A stretch of DNA of 34,602 nt from Lachnospiraceae bacterium MD329. GTDB taxonomy: Bacteria; Bacillota; Clostridia; UBA1381. Positions 8,066-16,778 of the stretch are shown piece by piece. Under the pieces are notes generated by a model. That model ran no database searches and was not told the DNA's origin. It saw only the letters and a program-made list of their open reading frames with translations. Both the position numbers and the translations under genes were made by a program. The stretch spans positions 1-34,602 of the forward strand of contig VIQV01000035.1 of NCBI GenBank assembly GCA_010206265.1. Reading direction: 5' to 3'. Each line of letters starts with the position of its first letter. Position 1 is the stretch's first letter.

Positions 8066-10750
8066 TTATGCCATAACCGTTATTTTTTGAACGCTTGCAA
8101 GCTTCGGGAAAGACAGCGCAATACTGCCTTTTTCACTGTTTGTCGTAAAATCAATGTACGCCCTGTCCATTTTTCCGTTTGTACCACTCACCGTCACGCT
8201 TGTATTGATTTTATCATTGATTTTCGCCGTTATTACAAGCTGTGATATACTCTCAGCTTTTGCAGTATAGTCAATACAAAGCAGATGCTTGCCTGTGTTT
8301 TTATAATTAGCTTCTATTGTTTCTCCGCTTTTCACCTTTGAACATTCAAATATGGTTTCAAGCTCGTTTAGTCTATCCTTTAATGACGTTTCAAGCTTGC
8401 CGCCGTTTTCGATAAATCTTTCAAACGTATGCGTTTCCATAATGTAACTCAATATATTTTGTGCGTTCCTCTGTAACTGTCCGCGTGTAAGTGTGCCGTT
8501 TTCAAGGCTTTCCGCTATATTACTGTTAAGGGTCATAGCGTCGCTTGACAACATAAACACATCATTCTGAGCGATTACCATATCGCGTAGATTCTGCTTT
8601 TCATCATTCTCTTTACTGAGCTTCGGCCACCAGTCTGTCATAACCATTCCTGTATATCCCCACTCCTCGCGGAGAATTACGGTATTAAGCTCATAATTTA
8701 CTGCTGTCCAATGCTCATTCATCGGGTTATACGAGGTCATTATCGTTCTTACGTTTCCTTCCTTAACGCATATTTCAAACGGCTTCAAATATATTTCCCT
8801 CAACGCTCTTTCAGAAACTACAGATACCACATCCCGTCTGCTGTATTCCTGCGAGTTTGCCGCAAAATGCTTCACTGTCGCGCTGTTGCCGTGAATATTC
8901 ATTCCCCTTACAAGCGCTGCACCGATTTTACCCGTAAGATACGGGTCCTCCGAAAGATATTCAAAATTTCTTCCGTTTAACGGTGAACGGTGAATATTTA
9001 TACCCGGTCCCAGCAGTGAGTCAATATTATTCCTGCATAATTCCACGCTTGCATATTCGTATAGCTTTTCAGCCGCTTCTGTATCCCACGAACATGCGAT
9101 AAGTGTACCGTTAGGCATACTTGTAGCTTTATCGCCATTATCCATGCGAATACCTGAAGGTCCGTCCGCAAGACAAACCACAGGTATTCCGAAATTTGCA
9201 AGCTCCTGCGTTACACCGCCAAATACACCTGTGTTTCCTGGACGAGCCTTCGGCGAACACATTCCCTCGCCGGTTACAATACAGCGCAAGTCTGTGTCCG
9301 ATAACTGCGACACAAATTCCTCAATTGTGTTTTTTTCGTTTTTAACGTCAACAAGCTTTATTCCTCTGTCGCCCGTATATTCTATTGTTTCGGGCAAGTT
9401 ATCTGCAATTCTCTTGTCATAGTCAACCGTTCTTGTTGATACGCTCCTGTATGCAGGTTTGAAATTATTTGTCGGATAAAGTACATCAAAATCACGCTCG
9501 GGAGCGAGAGCCTCAGTTAGTTGTTCTGTGACTGTCAATTCATCTATTTTAAAAGCAAATGCCTTTTTGGCATCTCTTACATTTTTGCCTATATAGATAC
9601 TATACTCTCCCGCTTCAAGCACATAGCAGGACTTATTACCTGTAATTCCGCTGTCGTCATATGATGCCAAATCGTTTACATCAAATTCAAGCAGTATTCC
9701 GTCGCTTTTATCGGGCATAATTACAGCCGTTTTTGCAAAAGCGCAAAGCAAGCGTTTTGCCTTGCCTAAACTTCCCTGTGGAGCTTGGGCGTATACCTGC
9801 ACAACCTCACTGCCCTTTACATGACCTGTATTCTTAACAATAACTACTGCCGATATTTTGTCGTTATGTTTCTTTATGCTATATGGATTTATATCAAATT
9901 CGGTGTACGACAGACCAAATCCGAATGGATAAAGTACCTTCTCAGGCGCAAAGGTTTCAAAATATCTATATCCGACATATATATCTTCTTGATAGAGATT
10001 AAAGTCCTTACCTCCGAAATTTTTACTGCTCGGATAATCTGATATATCTTGTGCTATCGTATCGGACAGTCTGCCGCTCGGGTTTACATCGCCCGACAGC
10101 ACGTCACAAACAGCGTTTCCGCCCTCCTGTCCGCCCTGCCAGACATACATAACAGATTTGATATTATATTTTTCAACCCATTTCATATCAATGATGTTGC
10201 CGACATTGAGCAGGACTACAGTATTTTCAAAATATTTTGAAACAACTTGAAGCAGAGCTTCCTCCTCGTCCGTCAAATACCAACTTCCCTTTTCGGGAGC
10301 GTTGTCCCTATCCTCGCCGGCGGTTCTGCCGATAACAATTACCGCGACATCTGACTTTTCACGCGCGGTTTTTACAATACTTTCATCGGGTACATGCTCT
10401 TTCTGAAACCACGGTTCTGTTGCCCATCCGTTCCCCTCGTCAAAAGGATTTTCCTTTACCCATGCTCGGTATATGTCAACAAGCTCTGTGTTCACATTGA
10501 TTTTCGGATTTGCCAGCGCGCCGTCAATTATATTCACGACATACTCCGTATGCACAAGTCCGCCCGAACCTGTGCCGCTTTTTATGTAGTTAATCTGCGT
10601 TCTGCCGAAAAACGACACCGTTTTTTCGGGTTTTATCGGCAAAACATTATTTTCATTTTTTAATAATACACACCCCTCCGCCGCAAGCTTGCGCGAATGT
10701 ACCGCAAGCGTCGCATACGGCTTTTCCTCAAATTCTTTTATAGCTGTCAT
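8066..10750 (-). CDS. GH3 beta-glycosidase with swapped domain order
   Basis: The 894-residue enzyme has glycoside hydrolase family 3 modules in reverse order. The alpha/beta sandwich that is usually second comes first (about 1-285; LAAEGCVLLKNENNVLPI, then PFGFGLSYTEF), followed by a fibronectin-III-like domain (about 290-405) and then the TIM-barrel catalytic domain (about 475-770) with DGPSGIR, KH at 627-628 and the nucleophile D706 in VMTDWW. This order is known in some rumen Clostridia beta-glucosidases. Residues 780-894 are an extra tail I do not recognise. No signal peptide, so it is cytoplasmic and would release beta-linked sugars from imported oligosaccharides. It starts 42 bases after the GH36 gene, in the same unit. 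The exact sugar (glucose, xylose or galactose) is not decided by sequence here. Confidence 0.93.
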   Translation of the reverse strand: MTAIKEFEEKPYATLAVHSRKLAAEGCVLLKNENNVLPIKPEKTVSFFGRTQINYIKSGTGSGGLVHTEYVVNIIDGALANPKINVNTELVDIYRAWVKENPFDEGNGWATEPWFQKEHVPDESIVKTAREKSDVAVIVIGRTAGEDRDNAPEKGSWYLTDEEEALLQVVSKYFENTVVLLNVGNIIDMKWVEKYNIKSVMYVWQGGQEGGNAVCDVLSGDVNPSGRLSDTIAQDISDYPSSKNFGGKDFNLYQEDIYVGYRYFETFAPEKVLYPFGFGLSYTEFDINPYSIKKHNDKISAVVIVKNTGHVKGSEVVQVYAQAPQGSLGKAKRLLCAFAKTAVIMPDKSDGILLEFDVNDLASYDDSGITGNKSCYVLEAGEYSIYIGKNVRDAKKAFAFKIDELTVTEQLTEALAPERDFDVLYPTNNFKPAYRSVSTRTVDYDKRIADNLPETIEYTGDRGIKLVDVKNEKNTIEEFVSQLSDTDLRCIVTGEGMCSPKARPGNTGVFGGVTQELANFGIPVVCLADGPSGIRMDNGDKATSMPNGTLIACSWDTEAAEKLYEYASVELCRNNIDSLLGPGINIHRSPLNGRNFEYLSEDPYLTGKIGAALVRGMNIHGNSATVKHFAANSQEYSRRDVVSVVSERALREIYLKPFEICVKEGNVRTIMTSYNPMNEHWTAVNYELNTVILREEWGYTGMVMTDWWPKLSKENDEKQNLRDMVIAQNDVFMLSSDAMTLNSNIAESLENGTLTRGQLQRNAQNILSYIMETHTFERFIENGGKLETSLKDRLNELETIFECSKVKSGETIEANYKNTGKHLLCIDYTAKAESISQLVITAKINDKINTSVTVSGTNGKMDRAYIDFTTNSEKGSIALSFPKLASVQKITVMA

Positions 10751-10792
10751 AAAATCAAACCTTTCATATATTGATATAGCACTCAGAATTGG

Positions 10793-12961
10793 TTATCGTT
10801 TTTCCAATTCAAATATCATATTATCGCCGTCACGCTCTGCCTTATCTACAACTATTCCGTAGTTCATAAGCGTTCTGCCGCTTTTGGTTTCGCCGTTAAT
10901 TATATATTTTGCGTTTTCATCAAGACCTTTTAATTTTAAATATACAGTTTCATTTTCAGGTCTTGTATCCTTCACCACATAATATACCAACGCCCTGCTC
11001 TTATCCTCCGACACATACATCCACGCCGAATGTCTTGATGTAAACGGATTTAAAAGTCTGTAATAATCGCCTGTCATTACCAGCTCACGATTGTTTTTAT
11101 AAAATTCAATCTGTTTTTTCATCTCACCAAGCTCAGATTTGTCAAGCTTTGACAAATCAAGCTCATATCCGAATGCTCCGTTCATCGCAACTGTTCCCCG
11201 CATTGAAAGCAGACTTATTCTGCCCGTCTGATGATTAGGTACAGCCGAAACGTGCGCACCGACTGTTGACGCGGGATATACCATACTTCCGCCATACTGA
11301 ATGTATAATCGCTCGGTCGCGTCCGTATCGTCACTTGCCCAATTCTGCGGCATATAATAAAGCATACCGGGATCGTTTCTTCCTCCGCCGCCCGCGCAAC
11401 CCTCAAATAAAATATCAGGAAACGCGCTTGTTATTTTTTCAAGCACCTCATAAAGTCCAAGTATATATCGGTGATAAAACTCACCTTGACGGTCAGCAGG
11501 TAAATTCAATGAATATACATCGCTCATATTCCTGTTCATATCCCATTTGACATATTCTATATTAGCACCCGATAAAACATCTGTTAACCGTTCTATGATA
11601 TATTCGCGCACATCAGCTCTGGTATAGTCTAAAACAAGCTGATTTCTGCTTAAATGCGGCCTTACATTCGGAATGCTAACCGCCCAATCGGGATGGGTTC
11701 TATACAAATCACTGTCGGGAGAAATCATTTCAGGCTCAAACCACAATCCGAATTTCAAACCACGTTTATTCATCTCTTCAGCAAGTTCTCTAAGCGTGCC
11801 GCCGAGTTTCTCCTTATTTTCATACCAATCGCCGAGAGAGCATTCGTCATTATTACGCTTACCAAACCAGCCGTCATCAAGAACGAAAAGTTCAATGCCT
11901 ATTTTACTTGCCGCGTCAGCTATTTCAAGAAGCTTTTCCTTTGTAAAATCAAAGTATGTAGCTTCCCAATTATTTATAAGTATCGGACGCGTCTTATCGC
12001 GCCATTTACCGCGGCAAAGACGTGTTCTGTACAGCTTATGGAACGTATTGGTCATCTTTGCAAATCCGTTTTGAGAATACACCATAACTGCTTCGGGCGT
12101 TATAAAGTTTTCGCCTTTATTTAGCTTAAATCTAAAATTGAACTGGTTTATTCCAGCCTGTATTCTTACGTTTTCGTACATTTCCTGTTCAAGCGTAAAT
12201 TTGTGATTGCCACTATACACAAGCGATATTCCGTACACGTTACCGTAGTCCTCGTTTGAGCCTTTGTCAAAGAACATCAAAAATGGATTTTCAGCGTGTC
12301 CCGATGCGCCTCGTCTTGATTCAAATCCTTGTGTTCCTTTATGCACTGCGTTTCTGTCTATATGTTTTTCTCTCGCCCACGCGCCTTCAAGATGAATATA
12401 TTCATAGTCGCCTGCGGGGAAATCAAGACTTACGCTCTGTGCGTTGTTGAGATACATATACTGATTTGAAATATTGGTTATTTCACTATGACGACAGATA
12501 ACATTCTGATTTTCAAAGACAGTATAATAAAGTTTTACCTCTATACCGTGTATCTCATCAGCCGTTGTAATAACAATCGTCTGCGCTTCGCTGTCATCTT
12601 CTGTATACACTGCCGGCAGCCCCTTGATCGGCGGCTTTCCTTCTATGATTTCATAGCTCTTATACTTCAATTCGGGAGTATGCAGTCCCTTATCTGTTTC
12701 AATTTCATATGCGGGAGAACGAAAATCAGACGCACCTGACGACGGATATTCCTGAGGCAAAACCGACAGTGAATACATCACATTATTATCGTCAGCGTTA
12801 CATACTATGTTACGTCCTCTTTTCGGCAGTCTTATATCCTCTGCGTCAATTCTTGCGCCGTAATATAAATTTAATAAATCATCCTGTTCCGATATTTCTA
12901 TCACATAACTCATTTCATTATTGTATATGTGAAATCTGTTATTTTTAATTTCTATTGCCAT
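10793..12961 (-). CDS. GH36 alpha-galactosidase
   Basis: The start is placed at 12961 because AAAGGAG lies eight bases upstream; the frame stays open 23 codons further but without support. The 722-residue product has an N-terminal beta-sandwich (about 1-310), a TIM barrel with LDDGWFGKRN at 361-370, nucleophile D474 in KWDMNR, acid/base D544 or D545 in WASDDTDATERL (70 residues later, as in characterised GH36 enzymes), and a C-terminal beta domain. It would hydrolyse terminal alpha-1,6-linked galactose from raffinose-type or galactomannan-type oligosaccharides in the cytoplasm, since no signal peptide is present. A hairpin in the 194-base gap in front of it may reduce or separate its transcription from the transporter genes. 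The family call is very firm. Confidence 0.95.
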   Translation of the reverse strand: MAIEIKNNRFHIYNNEMSYVIEISEQDDLLNLYYGARIDAEDIRLPKRGRNIVCNADDNNVMYSLSVLPQEYPSSGASDFRSPAYEIETDKGLHTPELKYKSYEIIEGKPPIKGLPAVYTEDDSEAQTIVITTADEIHGIEVKLYYTVFENQNVICRHSEITNISNQYMYLNNAQSVSLDFPAGDYEYIHLEGAWAREKHIDRNAVHKGTQGFESRRGASGHAENPFLMFFDKGSNEDYGNVYGISLVYSGNHKFTLEQEMYENVRIQAGINQFNFRFKLNKGENFITPEAVMVYSQNGFAKMTNTFHKLYRTRLCRGKWRDKTRPILINNWEATYFDFTKEKLLEIADAASKIGIELFVLDDGWFGKRNNDECSLGDWYENKEKLGGTLRELAEEMNKRGLKFGLWFEPEMISPDSDLYRTHPDWAVSIPNVRPHLSRNQLVLDYTRADVREYIIERLTDVLSGANIEYVKWDMNRNMSDVYSLNLPADRQGEFYHRYILGLYEVLEKITSAFPDILFEGCAGGGGRNDPGMLYYMPQNWASDDTDATERLYIQYGGSMVYPASTVGAHVSAVPNHQTGRISLLSMRGTVAMNGAFGYELDLSKLDKSELGEMKKQIEFYKNNRELVMTGDYYRLLNPFTSRHSAWMYVSEDKSRALVYYVVKDTRPENETVYLKLKGLDENAKYIINGETKSGRTLMNYGIVVDKAERDGDNMIFELEKR

Positions 12962-13059
12962 TATCTGCTCCTTTATTCCATAACAATCACATTCTTTATA
13001 CTTTATCCAACTGTTTTCTGCTACAGGCACAGATTACTGCATTATCCTATTTCGAAATC

Positions 13060-13101
13060 AAAGTGCCTCCGCCTCCATACTAAAAGAGACAGAGGCACTT
13101 T
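13060..13101 (-). terminator. Intercistronic hairpin between permease and GH36 genes
   Basis: AAAGTGCCTC (13060-13069) and GAGGCACTTT (13092-13101) form a 10-bp stem with a 22-base loop. On the minus strand the stem is followed by GATTTCG, a poor T tract, so it may be a leaky terminator, an mRNA-stabilising 3' end for the transporter genes, or both. No convincing -35/-10 pair was found between it and the GH36 start. Confidence 0.5.
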
Positions 13102-13155
13102 TGTCCATTTATTTCTTAATTGATATCGGTTTACGTATATTCCCTCTATATTTTC

Positions 13156-14079
13156 TTAACCTTTAACAGAGCCAACCGTAATGCCTTTAACGAAATACTT
13201 TTGAAAAAACGGAAATGTGAAAAGCAATGGTCCTACTGCTACCACACACATTGCCATACGTAGATTAAGTGTAGGCATTGCCGATGCCGCCTCGCTTGTT
13301 CCCATTACAGCTCGCCCTGCTTCCGAATTAAGAAACTGTGATTTTTTCAGTATTTGCATCAATAAATATTGAAGCTTATATAGCTTTTGATTATCCACAT
13401 ACAACAGTGATAAGTACCAATCATTCCAATAACCAAGAGCATAAAACAATGCTATTGTCGCAAGCACAGGTTTTGATAAAGGCAGTACAATTCCAAAGAA
13501 TATGCGCATCTCAGATGCGCCGTCAATTCGCGCGGCCTCCATAATCGAATCCGGAAGTCCCTGAAAAAAACCTTTCATCAAAATAATATACCACGCATTT
13601 ACAGCCAAAGGCAGTATCAGCGCCCATATTGTATTTTTCAAATGCAGCCATTGAGTTACCAAAATGTATGTTGGCACAAGCCCTCCGTTAAACAACATTG
13701 TAAAGAAAACGAAAAAGCTCAAAATCTTTCTGTAACGATAATTTTTTCGTGAAATAACATATCCTGCACTTGCAGATATGCACAGCCCGATAACTGTTCC
13801 GATAATCGTTGTTATAATTGTGATAGTATACGAATCTATAATCATCCCGGGACTGGCAAACACTGCTTTATATGCTTCCAACGAAAAGCCGCGAGGAATC
13901 ATTGAATAACCGTACTGTTGTATTTCTTTTTCAGTTTGAAAGGAGGAACCGAGAACAAGTAAAAACGATCCTACGCAAAATATACCCAAAAATATCAGTA
14001 ATATATGCGAAATTGCTTTTATAATTTTTTCATCGGTATTTTTAATTTTTTGAGAAACGTCCTTTTCTTTTTTTAACAT
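13156..14079 (-). CDS. Carbohydrate ABC transporter permease (LplC type)
   Basis: The start is set at 14079 because AAGGAGG sits eight bases before this ATG; the longer frame to 14151 would overlap the preceding permease by 59 bases and has no ribosome site. The 307-residue protein has about six membrane helices, the first near ILLIFLGIFCVGSFLLVLG, and the cytoplasmic EAA loop SIMEAARIDGASEMRIFFGI that docks an ATPase. It ends in the family signature FVKGITVGSVKG. With the LplB-type permease and binding protein next to it, it forms the inner-membrane channel for oligosaccharide uptake. No ATPase gene lies nearby. Confidence 0.95.
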   Translation of the reverse strand: MLKKEKDVSQKIKNTDEKIIKAISHILLIFLGIFCVGSFLLVLGSSFQTEKEIQQYGYSMIPRGFSLEAYKAVFASPGMIIDSYTITIITTIIGTVIGLCISASAGYVISRKNYRYRKILSFFVFFTMLFNGGLVPTYILVTQWLHLKNTIWALILPLAVNAWYIILMKGFFQGLPDSIMEAARIDGASEMRIFFGIVLPLSKPVLATIALFYALGYWNDWYLSLLYVDNQKLYKLQYLLMQILKKSQFLNSEAGRAVMGTSEAASAMPTLNLRMAMCVVAVGPLLFTFPFFQKYFVKGITVGSVKG

Positions 14080-14092
14080 ACCCAATTCCTCC

Positions 14093-15052
14093 TTAGAATA
14101 ATGCGCTGTCAGGCTCAATTTTTCTGACAATAAGATTTGTTCCAAGCACAAGGATAAATCCTACAACTGCCTGTATAAATCCTGTGGTCGAAGCCATTCC
14201 TATATCAGAAACATTCATAAGCGAACGATAAACATAAGTGTCAATCACATCAGTTGTCGGGTAAAGCAACGGAGAATTCATTGTAGTATTATAGAACAAT
14301 CCAAAATCACCGCGCAACATATTACCAACATTTAAAATCATCATAACAATAATTATCGGTTTAATCATTGGTAAGGAAATACACCATATCTGCTTAATTT
14401 TTGAAGCGCCGTCAATTTTTGCCGCCTCAAAATATTCAGAATCCAAACCTGTTAGAGCCGCCAAATAAATGACCGCATTATAACCAACATTCTTTAAAAG
14501 ATTCGTCAAGATTAAAATGACAGGCCAATACTTCGGCTCATTATACCACAGCCTTGCTTCTCCTCCAAATAACTCCGCTATTTTGTTCAACATACCATGA
14601 TCGGCATCCAAAAGAGTGTTAAGTATGTATGAAACCGCAACCCACGACAGAAAATATGGTATAAGCAACGACGTCTGATAAACCTTCTGAGCTCTGCCGG
14701 ATAACTCATAAAGAAGCACTGCTACAAAAACCGCCGCCGCAGTACCCACAAGCAAAAACACTAAATTATATGCAATAGTGTGAAAAATTGCAGGCCATAT
14801 TGTTCCGGTTTTAAACAAGAACTTAAAATTTTCCAATCCACACCAGGGGCTTTTGAAAACCCCCAGTGCAGGCGAATACTTCTGAAATGGCAAAGCAAGT
14901 CCGTAGAGAGGCAAATAATTAAATATAAATATCATAATGATTGCCGGCAGCGCAAGCAGTGTCATTGGAGCATTTTTTTTAAATTCCTTTGCCTCTGATG
15001 AAATACGCTTGGAAAAGGATACTTTTTTTCTTAATATGGTAGTTTTTGCCAT
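14093..15052 (-). CDS. Sugar ABC transporter permease (LplB type)
   Basis: The 319-residue protein begins with a basic cytoplasmic stretch, then LLALPAIIMIFIFNYLPLYGL, the typical first helix of LplB-type permeases, and has the EAA loop YFEAAKIDGASKIKQIW near residue 210. Six membrane segments are expected. A GAAAGGAG site precedes the start and the gene follows the binding-protein gene by 22 bases. It pairs with the LplC-type permease downstream. Relatives named LplB take up polysaccharide-derived oligosaccharides; the actual substrate is inferred from the linked GH36 and GH3 genes. Confidence 0.95.
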   Translation of the reverse strand: MAKTTILRKKVSFSKRISSEAKEFKKNAPMTLLALPAIIMIFIFNYLPLYGLALPFQKYSPALGVFKSPWCGLENFKFLFKTGTIWPAIFHTIAYNLVFLLVGTAAAVFVAVLLYELSGRAQKVYQTSLLIPYFLSWVAVSYILNTLLDADHGMLNKIAELFGGEARLWYNEPKYWPVILILTNLLKNVGYNAVIYLAALTGLDSEYFEAAKIDGASKIKQIWCISLPMIKPIIIVMMILNVGNMLRGDFGLFYNTTMNSPLLYPTTDVIDTYVYRSLMNVSDIGMASTTGFIQAVVGFILVLGTNLIVRKIEPDSALF

Positions 15053-15074
15053 TTTCTTCTCCTTTCCGCAATTT

Positions 15075-16538
15075 TTACTTACTCTTTGCTTCCTTGTACT
15101 GTTTGTTAAGCTCGTTAATTACTTTTTCAATTCCCGCCGCTTTACACTTCTTGTCAAGGTCTGAAATATATTCGTCAAAATCCGTCATTACGCCATATTG
15201 CAGTACTCTTTCGGAAGACTGCCATATTTCGCTGAGCGCCGCAAGCTCCGTTGTAATCGCCTGCGTATCAAACTGTACGCTTGCCTTCTTGCTGATAGTC
15301 GCTTCCGCGTCCTTTTGCTGTATTTCCTGCAAAGCCTCCGTAGAATTCCACGAGGAATCCCACTGGTCAAAAAGCGGACCTATAAAATTATGCCACAGCG
15401 CCCATGTTCTGTCTGCCCCTTCTTTTGGAACAACAGTAGGATTATCTGTCCCTTTTCCCGACTCATATACATAGTCTATTCCTTCTATGCCATATGCTAA
15501 AGTATTTGAAATATAAGGATCTTTCCAGACAAGATTTAATATCTTGATTGCCTCCTCCGGGTGCTCCGATGTACGGCTTATTGCCTGACCGGTTCTGAAA
15601 TCGTCCGCACTTGCTACCCCATGGTTTTCAACTTCAAGATCAACGCATGGGAACCCATAGCTTGCACTTGATTTTTCACCATCCTCCGTTATTGTTCCAC
15701 AATCTTTCATAACAGCATATTTTCCTGTTTTCTTCGCCTCAGCATCATTAACTGTAAGCGCATCCTTGGGGAAATATCCCTTTTTATACCATTCATTTCT
15801 AAGCTTATAGTCCGCAAGTATTCTTTCATCATCCATTGCATAGAAAAACTCTTCTTTTTCCTCGTCGAAAAGTACAGTTCTTCCTCCGCCCATAGATATT
15901 ATATCGGTATAGCCCCAGTTTGGAAATGCAATATCAAGTACAGGTGTAATACCCTGCTCATTTGCCAGAAGAGTATCAAAATATGGTTCCAAATCTTTGG
16001 GAGCTTTTACACTCTTATAATCAAAGTTATATTTTTCAACCAAATCCTTTTTAAATACCCAGCCTACCTCCTGATAAATTTTCCATTGAGACGGGATAAG
16101 CTGAACCTTACCATCATATGTCGCATAATCCCAAGCGCGAGGGTCAACCTTAGCCTTTATATCCGAACCATACTTATCTATAAGCTCTGTAATATCCATA
16201 AAATTATTTTTAGGAGCATTCGTATCGTATGACGTCGATGTATACCACGGAGCAACAAACATAATATCAAATTCTTCGCCGGAGTTTATTGCTACATTTA
16301 TTTTCTCAGCGTAGGACGCATCGTCAATCAAGACCAGCTTAAGTCTTGCCCCTACTTCTTTCTCAAAAATTTTGTTCAATTCATCTTCAACCAATTGCTG
16401 AGACGACATATTATCAATTGACTTTGGCATATACCAAGTAACAGTCGGTATTTCATCCTTTTGACCGCACCCTGCAATGCATCCCGTAACCATTATTGCC
16501 GCAAGCATTGCAGCAATAGCTTTAATTTTCTTTTTCAT
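15075..16538 (-). CDS. Extracellular solute-binding lipoprotein of the sugar importer
   Basis: The 487-residue product has a lipoprotein signal (MKKKIKAIAAMLAAIMVTGC), with C20 as the likely lipidated residue and C24 as an alternative. The rest resembles type-1 sugar-binding proteins of the Lpl group: VTWYMPKSIDN at the mature start, EEFDIMFVAPWY near residue 100, and an aromatic-rich middle for ring stacking. It would capture oligosaccharides outside the membrane and pass them to the two permeases that follow. Two earlier in-frame starts exist (ATG 16550, GTG 16547); GAAAGG fits the GTG best by spacing, while 16538 gives a classical signal peptide, so the start is uncertain by four codons. 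The truncated secreted gene lies just upstream. Confidence 0.92.
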   Translation of the reverse strand: MKKKIKAIAAMLAAIMVTGCIAGCGQKDEIPTVTWYMPKSIDNMSSQQLVEDELNKIFEKEVGARLKLVLIDDASYAEKINVAINSGEEFDIMFVAPWYTSTSYDTNAPKNNFMDITELIDKYGSDIKAKVDPRAWDYATYDGKVQLIPSQWKIYQEVGWVFKKDLVEKYNFDYKSVKAPKDLEPYFDTLLANEQGITPVLDIAFPNWGYTDIISMGGGRTVLFDEEKEEFFYAMDDERILADYKLRNEWYKKGYFPKDALTVNDAEAKKTGKYAVMKDCGTITEDGEKSSASYGFPCVDLEVENHGVASADDFRTGQAISRTSEHPEEAIKILNLVWKDPYISNTLAYGIEGIDYVYESGKGTDNPTVVPKEGADRTWALWHNFIGPLFDQWDSSWNSTEALQEIQQKDAEATISKKASVQFDTQAITTELAALSEIWQSSERVLQYGVMTDFDEYISDLDKKCKAAGIEKVINELNKQYKEAKSK

Positions 16539-16563
16539 AATAATCACCATAACCTTTCATAAT

Positions 16564-16754
16564 TTATTTGGTAAGTCTATAGTAGTTGCTTACTTCGGGA
16601 ATGATGGGATATCCGTCAATGCTACTCCATACAAACACCGAAAGCTTTTCTATATCATTGCTGTCAGCCGAAACATTCATCTGCCAATACTAACGGACAC
16701 AGAAAAACGAGTATTATGCTGAACACTGATAAACTTAAAATTAACTTTTCACAT
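16564..16754 (-). pseudogene. Remnant of a secreted protein: signal peptide joined to a C-terminal tail
   Basis: A strong ribosome site (AAAGGAGG) is followed by ATG at 16754, but the next codon is TGA. One base further on, the second frame reads as a signal peptide (KLILSLSVFSIILVFLCP, ending LVLA), and in the third frame the sequence continues MNVSADSNDIEKLSVFVWSS, closing with SNYYRLTK and TAA. The tail resembles the end of the C-terminal domain found in the InlB-repeat protein (KVLMWNSLESM) and the SGNH protein (RAFAWDEDTL). The simplest reading is a secreted gene that lost its middle through an out-of-frame deletion and also gained a small indel at the start. Sequencing error could explain one shift, less easily both. 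Confidence 0.55.
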
Positions 16755-16778
16755 TTTAATCCTCCTTTATAAAAATTT

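Noticed and set aside
11654..12124. 156-codon open frame on the + strand opposite the GH36 gene
   Set aside because: It is the mirror of a clearly coding frame with all GH36 motifs, and has no ribosome site or recognisable domain.
12962..13059. Possible separate promoter for GH36 (TATAAA upstream of the start)
   Set aside because: No acceptable -35 lies at 16-18 bases from it.
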